This document shows positions 1-6,094 of a stretch of DNA of 11,508 nucleotides, piece by piece. A program made the position numbers and the translations under genes. Under the pieces are notes generated by a model. The model did no database searches. It had not been told where the DNA came from and was given only the letters and a program-made list of their open reading frames with translations. How positions within the stretch are numbered: position 1 is the first letter of the stretch; every line of letters starts with the position of its first letter. This DNA is from Microcaldota archaeon (GTDB lineage: Archaea; Micrarchaeota; Micrarchaeia; Anstonellales; Bilamarchaeaceae), in NCBI GenBank assembly GCA_030666035.1, contig DAOUYQ010000010.1:1-11508 (forward strand), read 5' to 3'.

Positions 1-146
1 GAATCCTCAGCATACCCCATCACAGGGGTAGGCTCAAATGCGCGGAACACTCCCGCCATCTCCAGGTATTTCTTCATGGGCGCATCAATAACCTTGAGCT
101 CCCCCTTTTCCTTAAGTTCATTTACAAAATCACGAAAAGATTTCAT
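1..146 (-). CDS. UbiD-family prFMN-dependent decarboxylase, N-terminal fragment
   Basis: The first 48 codons of a gene that runs off the left edge. The translation begins MKSFRDFVNELKEKGELKVI, followed by DAP and LEMA. This matches the usual UbiD opening, in which a LRDFL-type helix is followed by GEL.RI and a P...LEI segment (family knowledge from memory). UbiD enzymes are reversible decarboxylases that use prenylated FMN made by UbiX, and a ubiX gene lies 2.6 kb away. In archaea one UbiD-family member is the trans-anhydromevalonate 5-phosphate decarboxylase of the modified mevalonate pathway. The IPK gene at 4347 makes that role attractive here, but the active site is outside the window and the substrate is undecided. 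The ATG at 146-144 lies about 25 bp from a TATA-like box, so the mRNA is probably leaderless. Confidence 0.8.
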   Translation of the reverse strand, partial: MKSFRDFVNELKEKGELKVIDAPMKKYLEMAGVFRAFEPTPVMGYAED

Positions 147-166
147 GCATTTATCTCTGCGCAACG

Positions 167-175
167 CTTTAAAAC
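167..175 (-). promoter_or_regulatory. TATA-like box of the UbiD-family gene
   Basis: GTTTTAAAG on the minus strand, centred about 25 bp before the UbiD ATG and just beyond the stop codon of the TPR-like gene (181). With the usual archaeal box-to-start-site distance of 25-27 bp, transcription would begin at or next to the ATG. The gene can therefore be transcribed independently of its upstream neighbour. Confidence 0.5.
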
Positions 176-180
176 AATGA

Positions 181-690
181 TTATGCGTGCTCAGCTTCCT
201 TCAAGAGCTCAAGAAGAGCAACAAAAAGCAGCAGCCTCTCCGGCCGTTTTTCATGCAGCCCCGCAAAATACTTCTGGAGAAGGGAAACTGTTTTCTTTGG
301 ACCCGAAGCAAAGGCCTTTTTTAGGGCTTCTGAAGCAATCTCCCGTTCCCCCCCTTCTATTGCAACTCTGAATGCAAAGAAAAGATGCGCAGGATCGCTA
401 TCCTTTCTAGTTGCATACTTAAGAATCGAAACAGCCTGTTCCTTATTCCCTTTCATGAATTCAGGAACCGCTTCGCATATCCTGAAAATTTTGTCATTTG
501 TAATCCTGAAGAGCTTTTCAAAAGTATTTTTTGCAGCATCATATTCCCCAAGCATCTCAAGGGAAACAGCATAATAGAAAAGCAAATCTGTATCCTCTGG
601 GTTGAACTGGAGCTTCTCCTTGCAGAATTTTTTGAGCTCCATATGCTTTTTCTCTTTCAGAAGCTGTTCAAGCTTCTTTAGGTACGCCAT
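181..690 (-). CDS. TPR-like helical repeat protein
   Basis: A 169-residue protein that looks entirely alpha-helical and has no signal peptide or membrane segment. Residues about 33-66 fit the tetratricopeptide consensus: AVSLEMLGEYDAAKNTFEKL shows the spaced L-G-Y-A-F pattern, preceded by NPED. Further helical hairpins follow with EQAVSILKYA and IASEALKKAFASG. TPR folds act as protein-binding scaffolds; no partner can be named from sequence. The ATG at 690 lies 27 bp from the shared TATA box at 713-721, which supports this start. It ends 35 bp before the UbiD start but UbiD has its own promoter signal, so a common operon is possible rather than required. Confidence 0.8.
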   Translation of the reverse strand: MAYLKKLEQLLKEKKHMELKKFCKEKLQFNPEDTDLLFYYAVSLEMLGEYDAAKNTFEKLFRITNDKIFRICEAVPEFMKGNKEQAVSILKYATRKDSDPAHLFFAFRVAIEGGEREIASEALKKAFASGPKKTVSLLQKYFAGLHEKRPERLLLFVALLELLKEAEHA

Positions 691-712
691 GGGGGTTTTT
701 GCACACTAATCC

Positions 713-721
713 TTTTAATTT
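713..721. promoter_or_regulatory. shared bidirectional TATA box between the TPR-like and lipoprotein genes
   Basis: TTTTAATTT on the plus strand reads AAATTAAAA on the minus strand. It is the only TATA-like element in the 54-bp gap. Its centre (about 717) is 27 bp from the minus-strand ATG (690) and 28 bp from the plus-strand ATG (745). Both distances are what leaderless archaeal promoters show, so one box probably serves both genes. Confidence 0.5.
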
Positions 722-744
722 CAATCTCTCAATAATCTAATCCT

Positions 745-1671
745 ATGAAAAAGCAACAGGGGAAATCTTGCGTGCCCAGGCATCCGCCTCGGCCCCGTGC
801 ACCATTCTTTGCAGTGATTCCCCCCCTCCTCACTATTGCTTTTGCAGGATGTGAAACTATGCCCGATATACAAAAGGTGAAAAAGGAAGAAAATGCTTCC
901 CCCATTGCAGAAGGAATCTCCCCCTCAATCTCGATTGGAAAATCCAAAATTGAGCATAAGGAAACACTTAATGCAATCCGGGACATGGAACTCGTAAGCT
1001 CCTCCTCAATTGTATTCAATTTCCTTAAAAGCGATGTTCCTGTAGAGGACAAATACAATGTAGTAAAAGCATTTGTGTTCAAATACTCGGAAACCGAGTC
1101 CACCTTCAGGTATGGGACCGGCAACCCAGCACTTGATGAGCTGCTCACGCATGCAGCCCAAACATTTTCCACTGATTTTTCAATGAGTGTTGCGGAGCTT
1201 AAGGAAAAGGAACCTGAACGGCTCAGCTACATGCAGGCTCTTGCATACGGGTTTGCAAAATCCGGATACCCGGGATTCCGCGCTGCGCTTGGAATGGTTG
1301 AACAAATGGATATTGCAAGGAACAATTTCATGTTTCCTGGCTTCTCAAAGCGGGCAGTCTCCCTTGCAGGCCCATTTGCAAACATGGTCTGCATCTGCAT
1401 GGTAAGGAATGGAAAGCTTGACACCAAGAAAGCAATTTCAGATATTTCGGAATTGCTTGGAAAGGATACTATTTCAGCACACACAAAATCCGCCATACTC
1501 AATCTGGTGAAAATAATTGACCCGCTTGCATTTCCCGGGCTGCTCATGGACCCAAATATCAGCGAATCTACAAAAAAGCAGGTGTCCGCAGCTGTGGAAT
1601 CTGCACTCAAAAGCAGGAGGATTCCCCAGGAAACCAGGGATGAGCTTGGAAAAAGGATGGCGGAGAGGTGA
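745..1671 (+). CDS. putative lipoprotein, helical, unknown function
   Basis: A 308-residue protein. The N-terminus has a long basic, Pro-rich segment (residues 1-20), a hydrophobic core (21-35) and then AFAGC with Cys36, which resembles a lipobox followed by a polar linker. This suggests export and lipid anchoring at the outer face of the membrane. The remainder, about residues 70-308, is mostly helical with short repeating hairpins (for example KSAILNLVKIIDPLAFPGLL) that recall HEAT-type repeats, although no family is recognised. The start is supported by the TATA box 28 bp upstream. The stop codon overlaps the Shine-Dalgarno sequence of the next gene, so the two genes are almost certainly co-transcribed and translationally coupled, and the products probably work together. 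The long n-region is unusual for a signal peptide, and a membrane-anchored rather than lipidated protein is an alternative. Confidence 0.75.
   Translation: MKKQQGKSCVPRHPPRPRAPFFAVIPPLLTIAFAGCETMPDIQKVKKEENASPIAEGISPSISIGKSKIEHKETLNAIRDMELVSSSSIVFNFLKSDVPVEDKYNVVKAFVFKYSETESTFRYGTGNPALDELLTHAAQTFSTDFSMSVAELKEKEPERLSYMQALAYGFAKSGYPGFRAALGMVEQMDIARNNFMFPGFSKRAVSLAGPFANMVCICMVRNGKLDTKKAISDISELLGKDTISAHTKSAILNLVKIIDPLAFPGLLMDPNISESTKKQVSAAVESALKSRRIPQETRDELGKRMAER
1665..1671 (+). promoter_or_regulatory. Shine-Dalgarno sequence of the 1676 gene, overlapping the preceding stop
   Basis: GAGGTGA matches the complement of the archaeal 16S rRNA 3' end and sits 4 nt before the ATG at 1676. Its last three bases are the TGA stop of the lipoprotein gene. 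This decides the start of the next gene and indicates translational coupling. The same reading frame is open back to 1517, but that extension lies inside the lipoprotein gene. Confidence 0.75.
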
Positions 1672-1675
1672 GTGC

Positions 1676-2767
1676 ATGGCATATAAAGCACCTGTTTCCA
1701 AGGAAGAAAAAAAGCTCAGCCAGACGGTGCAGAGCATGCAAGCTCTTGTGCGCAATGAATTCCGCGGGGATTACCTAACCGCACCGAAGGTTGAGCAGGC
1801 AAGGAATTTTGCAAATGAGTACCTGCCTGCAATGGAGGATATGCTTAGTTCCCTCCAAAGCCTTAGGATAGGCTATAACAGCATAGAAAAACAATTCTCT
1901 TCCGCAACGGGCAAGATGCCGGATTGGACAGATAAAGCAATGGTTTATGCAGGAACGGGTGCTGCCCAGGTATTTGGAATAATCGGCTCTGTAGGCTCAA
2001 TCTTTTCGGATAATATTGCTAGCCCAAAAGAGGTACTGGTAACACTCACCAAGGAGCGCCAGGAATTTTTTGAGAAAATGGGTACATCGCATAAGGCAGT
2101 TGTTGGCGACCCCCAGGGAAAAACCCCGAAAGCCCAAAAGGGCACAATGCAGGTTTTCCGGGAAGCTTATTCCAAAGCATATTTTCTTGCAAACGAAATG
2201 GCGGGAGCAGTTCTTGAAGGAAAAGAAGCAATTGCAGAAAAGAAAGCTACTGAACTTGGCAGTGCACTTAAAGAACTAAAGCAAGCAAGCAGGGAACTCA
2301 ATTCTTCGCTTTGCCAGCTTAATGCATATACTGACTCAATGAAAGCAGTTCAGGACAGGGTGAAAAAGCTCACTGCAGACATGGCAATTGCAGTTGCAGG
2401 CTCCATTGCAGCAGCAAAGGTGATTGAGCTTGGCGCAAAAGGCTTAAGCTCATTTTATGCAGCAACCTCCAGCGCGGGAAGGCTCACTACCGCAGGCGCG
2501 GAAGTAGGTATTGAGATGGGTGTTGCGGGCGCGGAAACCGCATACATGTCTTCTGCTGCAATGGGGGTTAGTGCCGGGCTGAAGGGAGTTAAAGCAGTTG
2601 AACAGGCAGGCACAGCAGCAGAGAACATTAAGCAGACCGCAGTTGCAGCCCGGCAGCTCAAGCGCTCAACAGAAGTTGTAAAGAAAGCAATGGATGTTAA
2701 TAGCATAGAGAATTCTGCAAACTCGGACTTTGGGCAATCCTTCAACATGGATGCACCTGCGTTCTGA
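1676..2767 (+). CDS. Ala-rich helical protein with two hydrophobic segments, unknown function
   Basis: A 363-residue protein of no recognised family, very rich in Ala, Gly, Lys and Glu and predicted by eye to be almost all helix. Residues 88-111 form a Gly/Ala hydrophobic stretch (AMVYAGTGAAQVFGIIGSVG onward). Residues 180-233 have a charged coiled-coil character. Residues 234-252 (MAIAVAGSIAAAKV core) form a second hydrophobic stretch, followed by a small-residue-rich region to about 310. There is no signal peptide. This layout, with long amphipathic helices flanking a hydrophobic hairpin-like region, resembles helical pore-forming or membrane-remodelling proteins. That is only an architectural resemblance. 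It is translationally coupled to the putative lipoprotein at 745, so a role at the cell envelope is likely. It ends 2 bp from the convergent ubiX stop. Confidence 0.75.
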   Translation: MAYKAPVSKEEKKLSQTVQSMQALVRNEFRGDYLTAPKVEQARNFANEYLPAMEDMLSSLQSLRIGYNSIEKQFSSATGKMPDWTDKAMVYAGTGAAQVFGIIGSVGSIFSDNIASPKEVLVTLTKERQEFFEKMGTSHKAVVGDPQGKTPKAQKGTMQVFREAYSKAYFLANEMAGAVLEGKEAIAEKKATELGSALKELKQASRELNSSLCQLNAYTDSMKAVQDRVKKLTADMAIAVAGSIAAAKVIELGAKGLSSFYAATSSAGRLTTAGAEVGIEMGVAGAETAYMSSAAMGVSAGLKGVKAVEQAGTAAENIKQTAVAARQLKRSTEVVKKAMDVNSIENSANSDFGQSFNMDAPAF

Positions 2768-2769
2768 GC

Positions 2770-3303
2770 CTATTCTTTCCACCGTTTGAATAGTTTATGC
2801 TTTATTCCAAACTGGTCCAAAGTTTTCCCACAAACAAAATCAACTAAATCCCCAACCTTTTTGGGTTTTGAATAAAATCCCGGGCACGCGGGCAAAATTA
2901 CCCCGCCCGCAAGCGTAACCTTTTCCATATTCCTAATTGCAATATAGGAAAGGGGGGTTTCCCGCACAACAAGCACAAGCTTCCTGCGCTCTTTAAGCAT
3001 CACTTCCGCACTCCTGGAAACCAGGTTCGAGCCAACTCCTGATGCAATCTCCCCAAGAGTTTTCAACGAGCATGGAGCAATAATCATTCCATCAACCGGG
3101 TGCGAGCCCGATGCAGGCGGAGCACCCACATCCTTCTCATCAAAATCCGGCTTGGGAAGCTTCACCTCTTCTGCAACTGCCACCGCATCCGCCCCGGAGC
3201 CATTCACTACCCATACTTTATGCCCGGATTCCTTAAGGACCTGGTGCAGCCTCACCCCATACTGCAGCCCCGATGCTCCGGTAATTGCCAAAAGAATGCG
3301 CAT
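2770..3303 (-). CDS. ubiX: UbiX-family flavin prenyltransferase
   Basis: Joins a dimethylallyl group to reduced FMN to make prenylated FMN, the cofactor of UbiD decarboxylases; cytoplasmic. The 177-residue product is close to the usual 185-200. It shows the family signatures in order: GASG at residues 9-12 after the first beta strand (FMN phosphate binding), the APCS...TLGEIASG block, LVSRSAEVMLKERRKLVLVV, RETPLS, the NM pair, PACPGFY and CGKTLDQFGI. Family members usually have Arg where this protein has Lys in GKTLD (from memory), a conservative change near the prenyl-phosphate site. A truncated UbiD-family gene lies at the left edge on the same strand, a likely client. The ATG at 3303 is 28 bp from a TATA-like box, consistent with a leaderless message. 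Confidence 0.93.
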   Translation of the reverse strand: MRILLAITGASGLQYGVRLHQVLKESGHKVWVVNGSGADAVAVAEEVKLPKPDFDEKDVGAPPASGSHPVDGMIIAPCSLKTLGEIASGVGSNLVSRSAEVMLKERRKLVLVVRETPLSYIAIRNMEKVTLAGGVILPACPGFYSKPKKVGDLVDFVCGKTLDQFGIKHKLFKRWKE

Positions 3304-3326
3304 ATGTGCTATTTACAAAAAACAGG

Positions 3327-3335
3327 CTTTAAAAT
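3327..3335 (-). promoter_or_regulatory. TATA-like box of ubiX
   Basis: ATTTTAAAG on the minus strand, centred about 28 bp before the ubiX ATG. It lies in the 35-bp gap after the stop of the upstream minus-strand gene (3339), so ubiX probably has its own leaderless transcript in addition to any read-through. Confidence 0.5.
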
Positions 3336-3338
3336 AGA

Positions 3339-4226
3339 TTATGTTTTCTTTACGCTTGGTGCCGTAAGCAGTTCTTTTGCATTTGTTGCGGCAGGTTCCG
3401 GCGGGCGCGAATGCACATGTAGGCTCCTCCTTGTTGTTGTTCCATCCTGCAGATGTTTTCCCTTTGCAAATTTGGGCGGAAGGGGCCCTGCTCCCCTTTC
3501 TCCAGAGCACTGTCCAATAATTCCTTTAAGCTTTCTTCTGGCAGAAGGGCTAAGAGTATCTTCCCTCCCGTTAAGCATGCGCGTAATCTGCTGGGCCGCA
3601 CCTGTTTTTTCAACTATTGCAATAAGTTCTGCTTTTGCACAAACAATTTCCTCATCCTCATTTTCCAGGGAAGGGGAAAATAAAATCTTTTTTGCCCTCT
3701 CCAGATTGCCCCCACTAAATCTTCCCCTGGATAGATGGCCTTTAATTATCTCTGCTGCGGCCAGAATATCCTTTTTCCCATAAACATGTTCCCTAAGGCA
3801 GAAGGGGGCCATTGCATTATCAATAGAATCCAATTCTTTTTTGCCCTCCTTGTATATCCTAAGGAGGGCAGCCCGGGACTCCAGATACAATCTTTGTGCA
3901 TCAGTAATAGGCGATGCGCCATTGCCCCACTCTGCACAATCCAGATGCGCATACGGATGCGCTTTCTGGTATTTTGAATATATCTTCCTAAAAATTTCTG
4001 CAATTTCCCAGGCACAATCTTCTGCTGCTTCCCTTTCCATCCTTTCCCTGAGATCCATTGCCGCAAAAACGTGGAGCCGCCTAATCCCCCCCTCAGCTTT
4101 ATTTGAAGCATCAGCAAGGAGTTTTAGCAAATTCAGGTTGCTATAGTATCTGATATCCCAGGAGCTGGTGAGCTGCCCGTTGCCCAGCGTGGTTCGGCTA
4201 ATCTTTTGAAATTCCTCAAAGTCCAT
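3339..4226 (-). CDS. hypothetical helical protein with disordered C-terminal tail
   Basis: A 295-residue protein that I do not recognise. Residues 1-240 look helical and mixed-charge, with aromatic and His/Cys spots (YQKAHPYAHLDCAEWGNG at about 86-103). Residues about 241-295 are rich in Pro, Arg, Thr and Ala and are probably disordered. No signal peptide, membrane helix or catalytic motif is visible. Unlike its leaderless neighbours, it has a GGAGG Shine-Dalgarno sequence 10 nt before the ATG. It lies 35 bp upstream of ubiX on the same strand. The pairing could reflect co-transcription but gives no functional clue. Confidence 0.7.
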   Translation of the reverse strand: MDFEEFQKISRTTLGNGQLTSSWDIRYYSNLNLLKLLADASNKAEGGIRRLHVFAAMDLRERMEREAAEDCAWEIAEIFRKIYSKYQKAHPYAHLDCAEWGNGASPITDAQRLYLESRAALLRIYKEGKKELDSIDNAMAPFCLREHVYGKKDILAAAEIIKGHLSRGRFSGGNLERAKKILFSPSLENEDEEIVCAKAELIAIVEKTGAAQQITRMLNGREDTLSPSARRKLKGIIGQCSGERGAGPLPPKFAKGKHLQDGTTTRRSLHVHSRPPEPAATNAKELLTAPSVKKT

Positions 4227-4236
4227 TTTACACTTT

Positions 4237-4241
4237 CCTCC
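4237..4241 (-). promoter_or_regulatory. Shine-Dalgarno sequence of the 4226 gene
   Basis: GGAGG on the minus strand, 10 nt before the ATG at 4226. It implies a leadered mRNA, so transcription must start upstream of 4241. Confidence 0.55.
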
Positions 4242-4288
4242 ATTTACCCTGCAAATTCAATCTATACCCATTATTTCCCACCAAAATC

Positions 4289-4297
4289 TTTTTAAAA
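4289..4297. promoter_or_regulatory. possible TATA-like box in the divergent 4227-4346 gap
   Basis: TTTTTAAAA, near-palindromic, in the 120-bp gap between two divergent genes. Read on the minus strand it would give a leader of about 40 nt containing the GGAGG of the 4226 gene. Read on the plus strand it could add a second, leadered start for the IPK gene. A weaker AAATAATG on the minus strand near 4270-4276 is an alternative for the 4226 gene. Confidence 0.3.
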
Positions 4298-4317
4298 CCA
4301 CATTTACCCCCCTTTCC

Positions 4318-4326
4318 CTTAAATAC
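4318..4326 (+). promoter_or_regulatory. TATA-like box of the IPK gene
   Basis: CTTAAATAC centred about 25 bp before the ATG at 4347 in a pyrimidine-rich context. The spacing predicts a leaderless transcript beginning at the start codon. Confidence 0.5.
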
Positions 4327-4346
4327 CTTTCCCCCAAATTCATCCC

Positions 4347-5099
4347 ATGCAGGTTCTAAAGCTTGGCGGAAGCGTTCTCACAAATAAAGAAGGATACCTT
4401 GAAGAAAATGCAGAGGGCATTGCTTCTCTTGCGAAAATGCTCGGAAAGGTATGGAAGGAAGGCATTCAGGACATAATCCTCATCCATGGCGCAGGCTCCT
4501 TTGGCCACCCCCTTGTGGTAAAATACAACTTGGATAATGGGGTTGAAACCCGGGAGCAAAAACTGGGCGCCGCAAAAACACATTCCGCCTGCACCACCCT
4601 CTCCAACCTCCTTGTAAGCGCACTTATTTCAGAAGGCGTTCCTGCAGTTTCAATTCCCCCGGCATTTTTAGGCAAACTGGAAAACCGGCGCCTCAAAGAA
4701 TTCAACCGGAAACCAGTGGACAAAATGCTCAGGCTCGGCTACCTGCCCGTGTTGCACGGCGATATGATGCCTGATTCCAAATTGGGTTGTGCAGTATGCT
4801 CAGGGGACCAGCTCGTCTCCTGGTTTGGCAAAGATGCAAAGCGCATAATACTCGGAACCAATGTGGATGGAGTGCTTGCAGATGGAAAACTGGTCCCTGA
4901 AATCCATATGGGCAATTTTGAAGAGATTTCTGCGCACTTTAAGGACACAACCTATCCGGATGTGACCGGAGGCATGAGCGGCAAGATAAATGAGCTTCTT
5001 GGGCTTGGAGTGCCATCCTACATAGTAAATGCCCTGCACCCTGGGCGGGTTGAAGCGCTTCTCCATGGAAAAAAGGCAATCTGCACACTGGTGCACTAG
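4347..5099 (+). CDS. isopentenyl phosphate kinase
   Basis: Phosphorylates isopentenyl phosphate with ATP to give isopentenyl diphosphate, the last step of the archaeal mevalonate route to membrane lipids; cytoplasmic. The 250-residue length fits the amino-acid-kinase fold. Visible motifs are LKLGGS at residues 4-9 (nucleotide and phosphate binding), HGAGSFGH at 47-54, VLHGD at 135-139, SGDQL at 152-156, TNVDGVL at 171-177 and DVTGGM at 205-210 followed by Lys213. The GSFGH His (His54) corresponds to the catalytic His that separates isopentenyl phosphate kinases from other members of the fold (family knowledge). The start is fixed by the Gly-rich motif at the very N-terminus and by the TATA box 25 bp upstream. 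UbiX and a UbiD-family fragment in the window supply parts of the preceding decarboxylation step if that UbiD is the anhydromevalonate phosphate enzyme. Confidence 0.94.
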   Translation: MQVLKLGGSVLTNKEGYLEENAEGIASLAKMLGKVWKEGIQDIILIHGAGSFGHPLVVKYNLDNGVETREQKLGAAKTHSACTTLSNLLVSALISEGVPAVSIPPAFLGKLENRRLKEFNRKPVDKMLRLGYLPVLHGDMMPDSKLGCAVCSGDQLVSWFGKDAKRIILGTNVDGVLADGKLVPEIHMGNFEEISAHFKDTTYPDVTGGMSGKINELLGLGVPSYIVNALHPGRVEALLHGKKAICTLVH

Positions 5100-5118
5100 A
5101 TTTTCCTTTAACTACTAC

Positions 5119-5128
5119 TTTTTAAAAC
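5119..5128 (+). promoter_or_regulatory. TATA-like box of the 5151 gene
   Basis: TTTTTAAAAC centred 27-28 bp before the ATG at 5151, in the 51-bp gap after the IPK gene. A second AT-rich run (5138-5150) directly abuts the ATG and is too close to act as its TATA box. The T-runs here may also end IPK transcription. Confidence 0.45.
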
Positions 5129-5150
5129 ATTTTCATGCATATATATTTTT

Positions 5151-5978
5151 ATGAGCAAAAACCCCCCTCCAGTGCCAACAGGGGCACAAAAAGAATCCCC
5201 GCGCCCAGTTCCACCTCCTCCAAGGCCAAAAGGCCCCTTTAGTGCCAACATTCCTTCTCCCCCTCCAATTCCAGCAATAGCCAGAATAGCAAAGCCCCGT
5301 TCCCCCTTTTCAGAAGCCAATGCAAAACCCTCTTCAGAAGAAGCAAATGCAACTAGCGGGAAAAGTGCGCCTGCTGAAGTTTCCAAGCCAATAGCTGCAG
5401 GCCTCATCCTGCCCGCAAGGCCAAGGCCCTCAGCAGTAAATAAGCTCAAAAAAAGACAAAGACAGGACCAAACACTGCCAAATTTTCCCCTTCCATCAAC
5501 GCGCCCTTCAATGCCATCTTCAATAGACATCACTGCTTCCCTGGATGAGGCAATGGATAATGTAGAGATTCATGTGGATGAGAACCTTGCTTACCTAACT
5601 GCAGGGAAACTCTTCCAGGAAATTGCAAATGTTTGTGCAAAGCTTCAGCCGGATTTAAAATCAAAACAAATCAGATTTGTTGGGTTCAGGATAATGGCAG
5701 GGGATGAGCAGATTGGGGAGTTTGATGAATCAGCTGCAAGGCTATCCATAACCATCCCCCTGGACAAAATAGGCTATACTCTCGATACAATCCCCCTTGC
5801 AGCAATAATCAATGAATTTAAGGTTTCAGCTAACCTGCTTGTTGAAATGAAAACCAGGGCAGCCAGCGTTGCGATAGTTGGCCGCCAGATTGGCACCCAT
5901 AAATCAATCAAACTCGTTTTTCAGAATCAGGATGGGAGAATAAGGGCGACTGTTCCCCAAAAGCATTCAGGACTCTAG
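5151..5978 (+). CDS. Pro-rich N-terminal region plus conserved-looking alpha/beta domain, unknown function
   Basis: A 275-residue protein of no recognised family. Residues 1-122 are low complexity, rich in Pro, Ala, Ser, Lys and Arg (PVPPPPRPKGPF near 19-30), and probably disordered. Residues 124-275 alternate strands and helices: IEIHV-like strands around 137-142, a helix AGKLFQEIANVCAKL at 151-165, QIRFVGFRIM at 173-182, a helix near 213-224 and two closing strands near 253-268. The C-terminal half looks like a compact single domain and the N-terminal half like a linker or interaction tail. No signal peptide or membrane helix is seen, so it is likely cytoplasmic. The ATG at 5151 fits a leaderless TATA box at 5119-5128. 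Confidence 0.72.
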   Translation: MSKNPPPVPTGAQKESPRPVPPPPRPKGPFSANIPSPPPIPAIARIAKPRSPFSEANAKPSSEEANATSGKSAPAEVSKPIAAGLILPARPRPSAVNKLKKRQRQDQTLPNFPLPSTRPSMPSSIDITASLDEAMDNVEIHVDENLAYLTAGKLFQEIANVCAKLQPDLKSKQIRFVGFRIMAGDEQIGEFDESAARLSITIPLDKIGYTLDTIPLAAIINEFKVSANLLVEMKTRAASVAIVGRQIGTHKSIKLVFQNQDGRIRATVPQKHSGL

Positions 5979-6021
5979 AATGCCCAAATTATGCCAATTA
6001 GCTGGTTTGGCAATAGGCATT
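5979..6021 (+). repeat. two-tier inverted repeat after the 5151 gene
   Basis: An outer stem AATGCC (5979-5984) pairs with GGCATT (6016-6021), and an inner stem TGCCAA (5992-5997) pairs with TTGGCA (6007-6012). The two are separated by an asymmetric internal loop (7 and 3 nt), with a 9-nt terminal loop. It starts immediately after the TAG stop at 5976-5978. It could be a 3'-end stabilising or termination hairpin, or a protein-binding site upstream of the FBP gene. No T-run follows, so a simple intrinsic terminator is unlikely. Confidence 0.45.
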
Positions 6022-6042
6022 TGCTTAAAGGCCGCGGGAAAA

Positions 6043-6051
6043 GCTAAATAA
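6043..6051 (+). promoter_or_regulatory. TATA-like box of the FBP aldolase/phosphatase gene
   Basis: GCTAAATAA lies about 47 bp before the ATG at 6095, which predicts a transcription start near 6074 and a leader of roughly 20 nt that carries a Shine-Dalgarno sequence. The box sits between GCCGC (6031-6035) and GCGGC (6057-6061), an inverted repeat that could bind a regulator. Confidence 0.45.
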
Positions 6052-6082
6052 ATCTAGCGGCTGAATACTCCTTAATTATTTT

Positions 6083-6088
6083 GGGTGA
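6083..6088 (+). promoter_or_regulatory. Shine-Dalgarno sequence of the FBP aldolase/phosphatase gene
   Basis: GGGTGA, 6 nt before the ATG at 6095, complementary to the archaeal 16S rRNA 3' end. This gene is leadered while most of its neighbours appear leaderless. Confidence 0.6.
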
Positions 6089-6094
6089 GCAAAT

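Noticed and set aside
1517..1675. 53-residue upstream extension of the Ala-rich helical protein
   Set aside because: It is a shadow of the lipoprotein gene in another frame. The ATG at 1676 has an excellent Shine-Dalgarno sequence.
5108..5533. 141-residue Gly-rich frame on the minus strand
   Set aside because: It is the antisense shadow of the Pro-rich coding sequence: Pro codons read as Gly on the other strand. No start signal is present.
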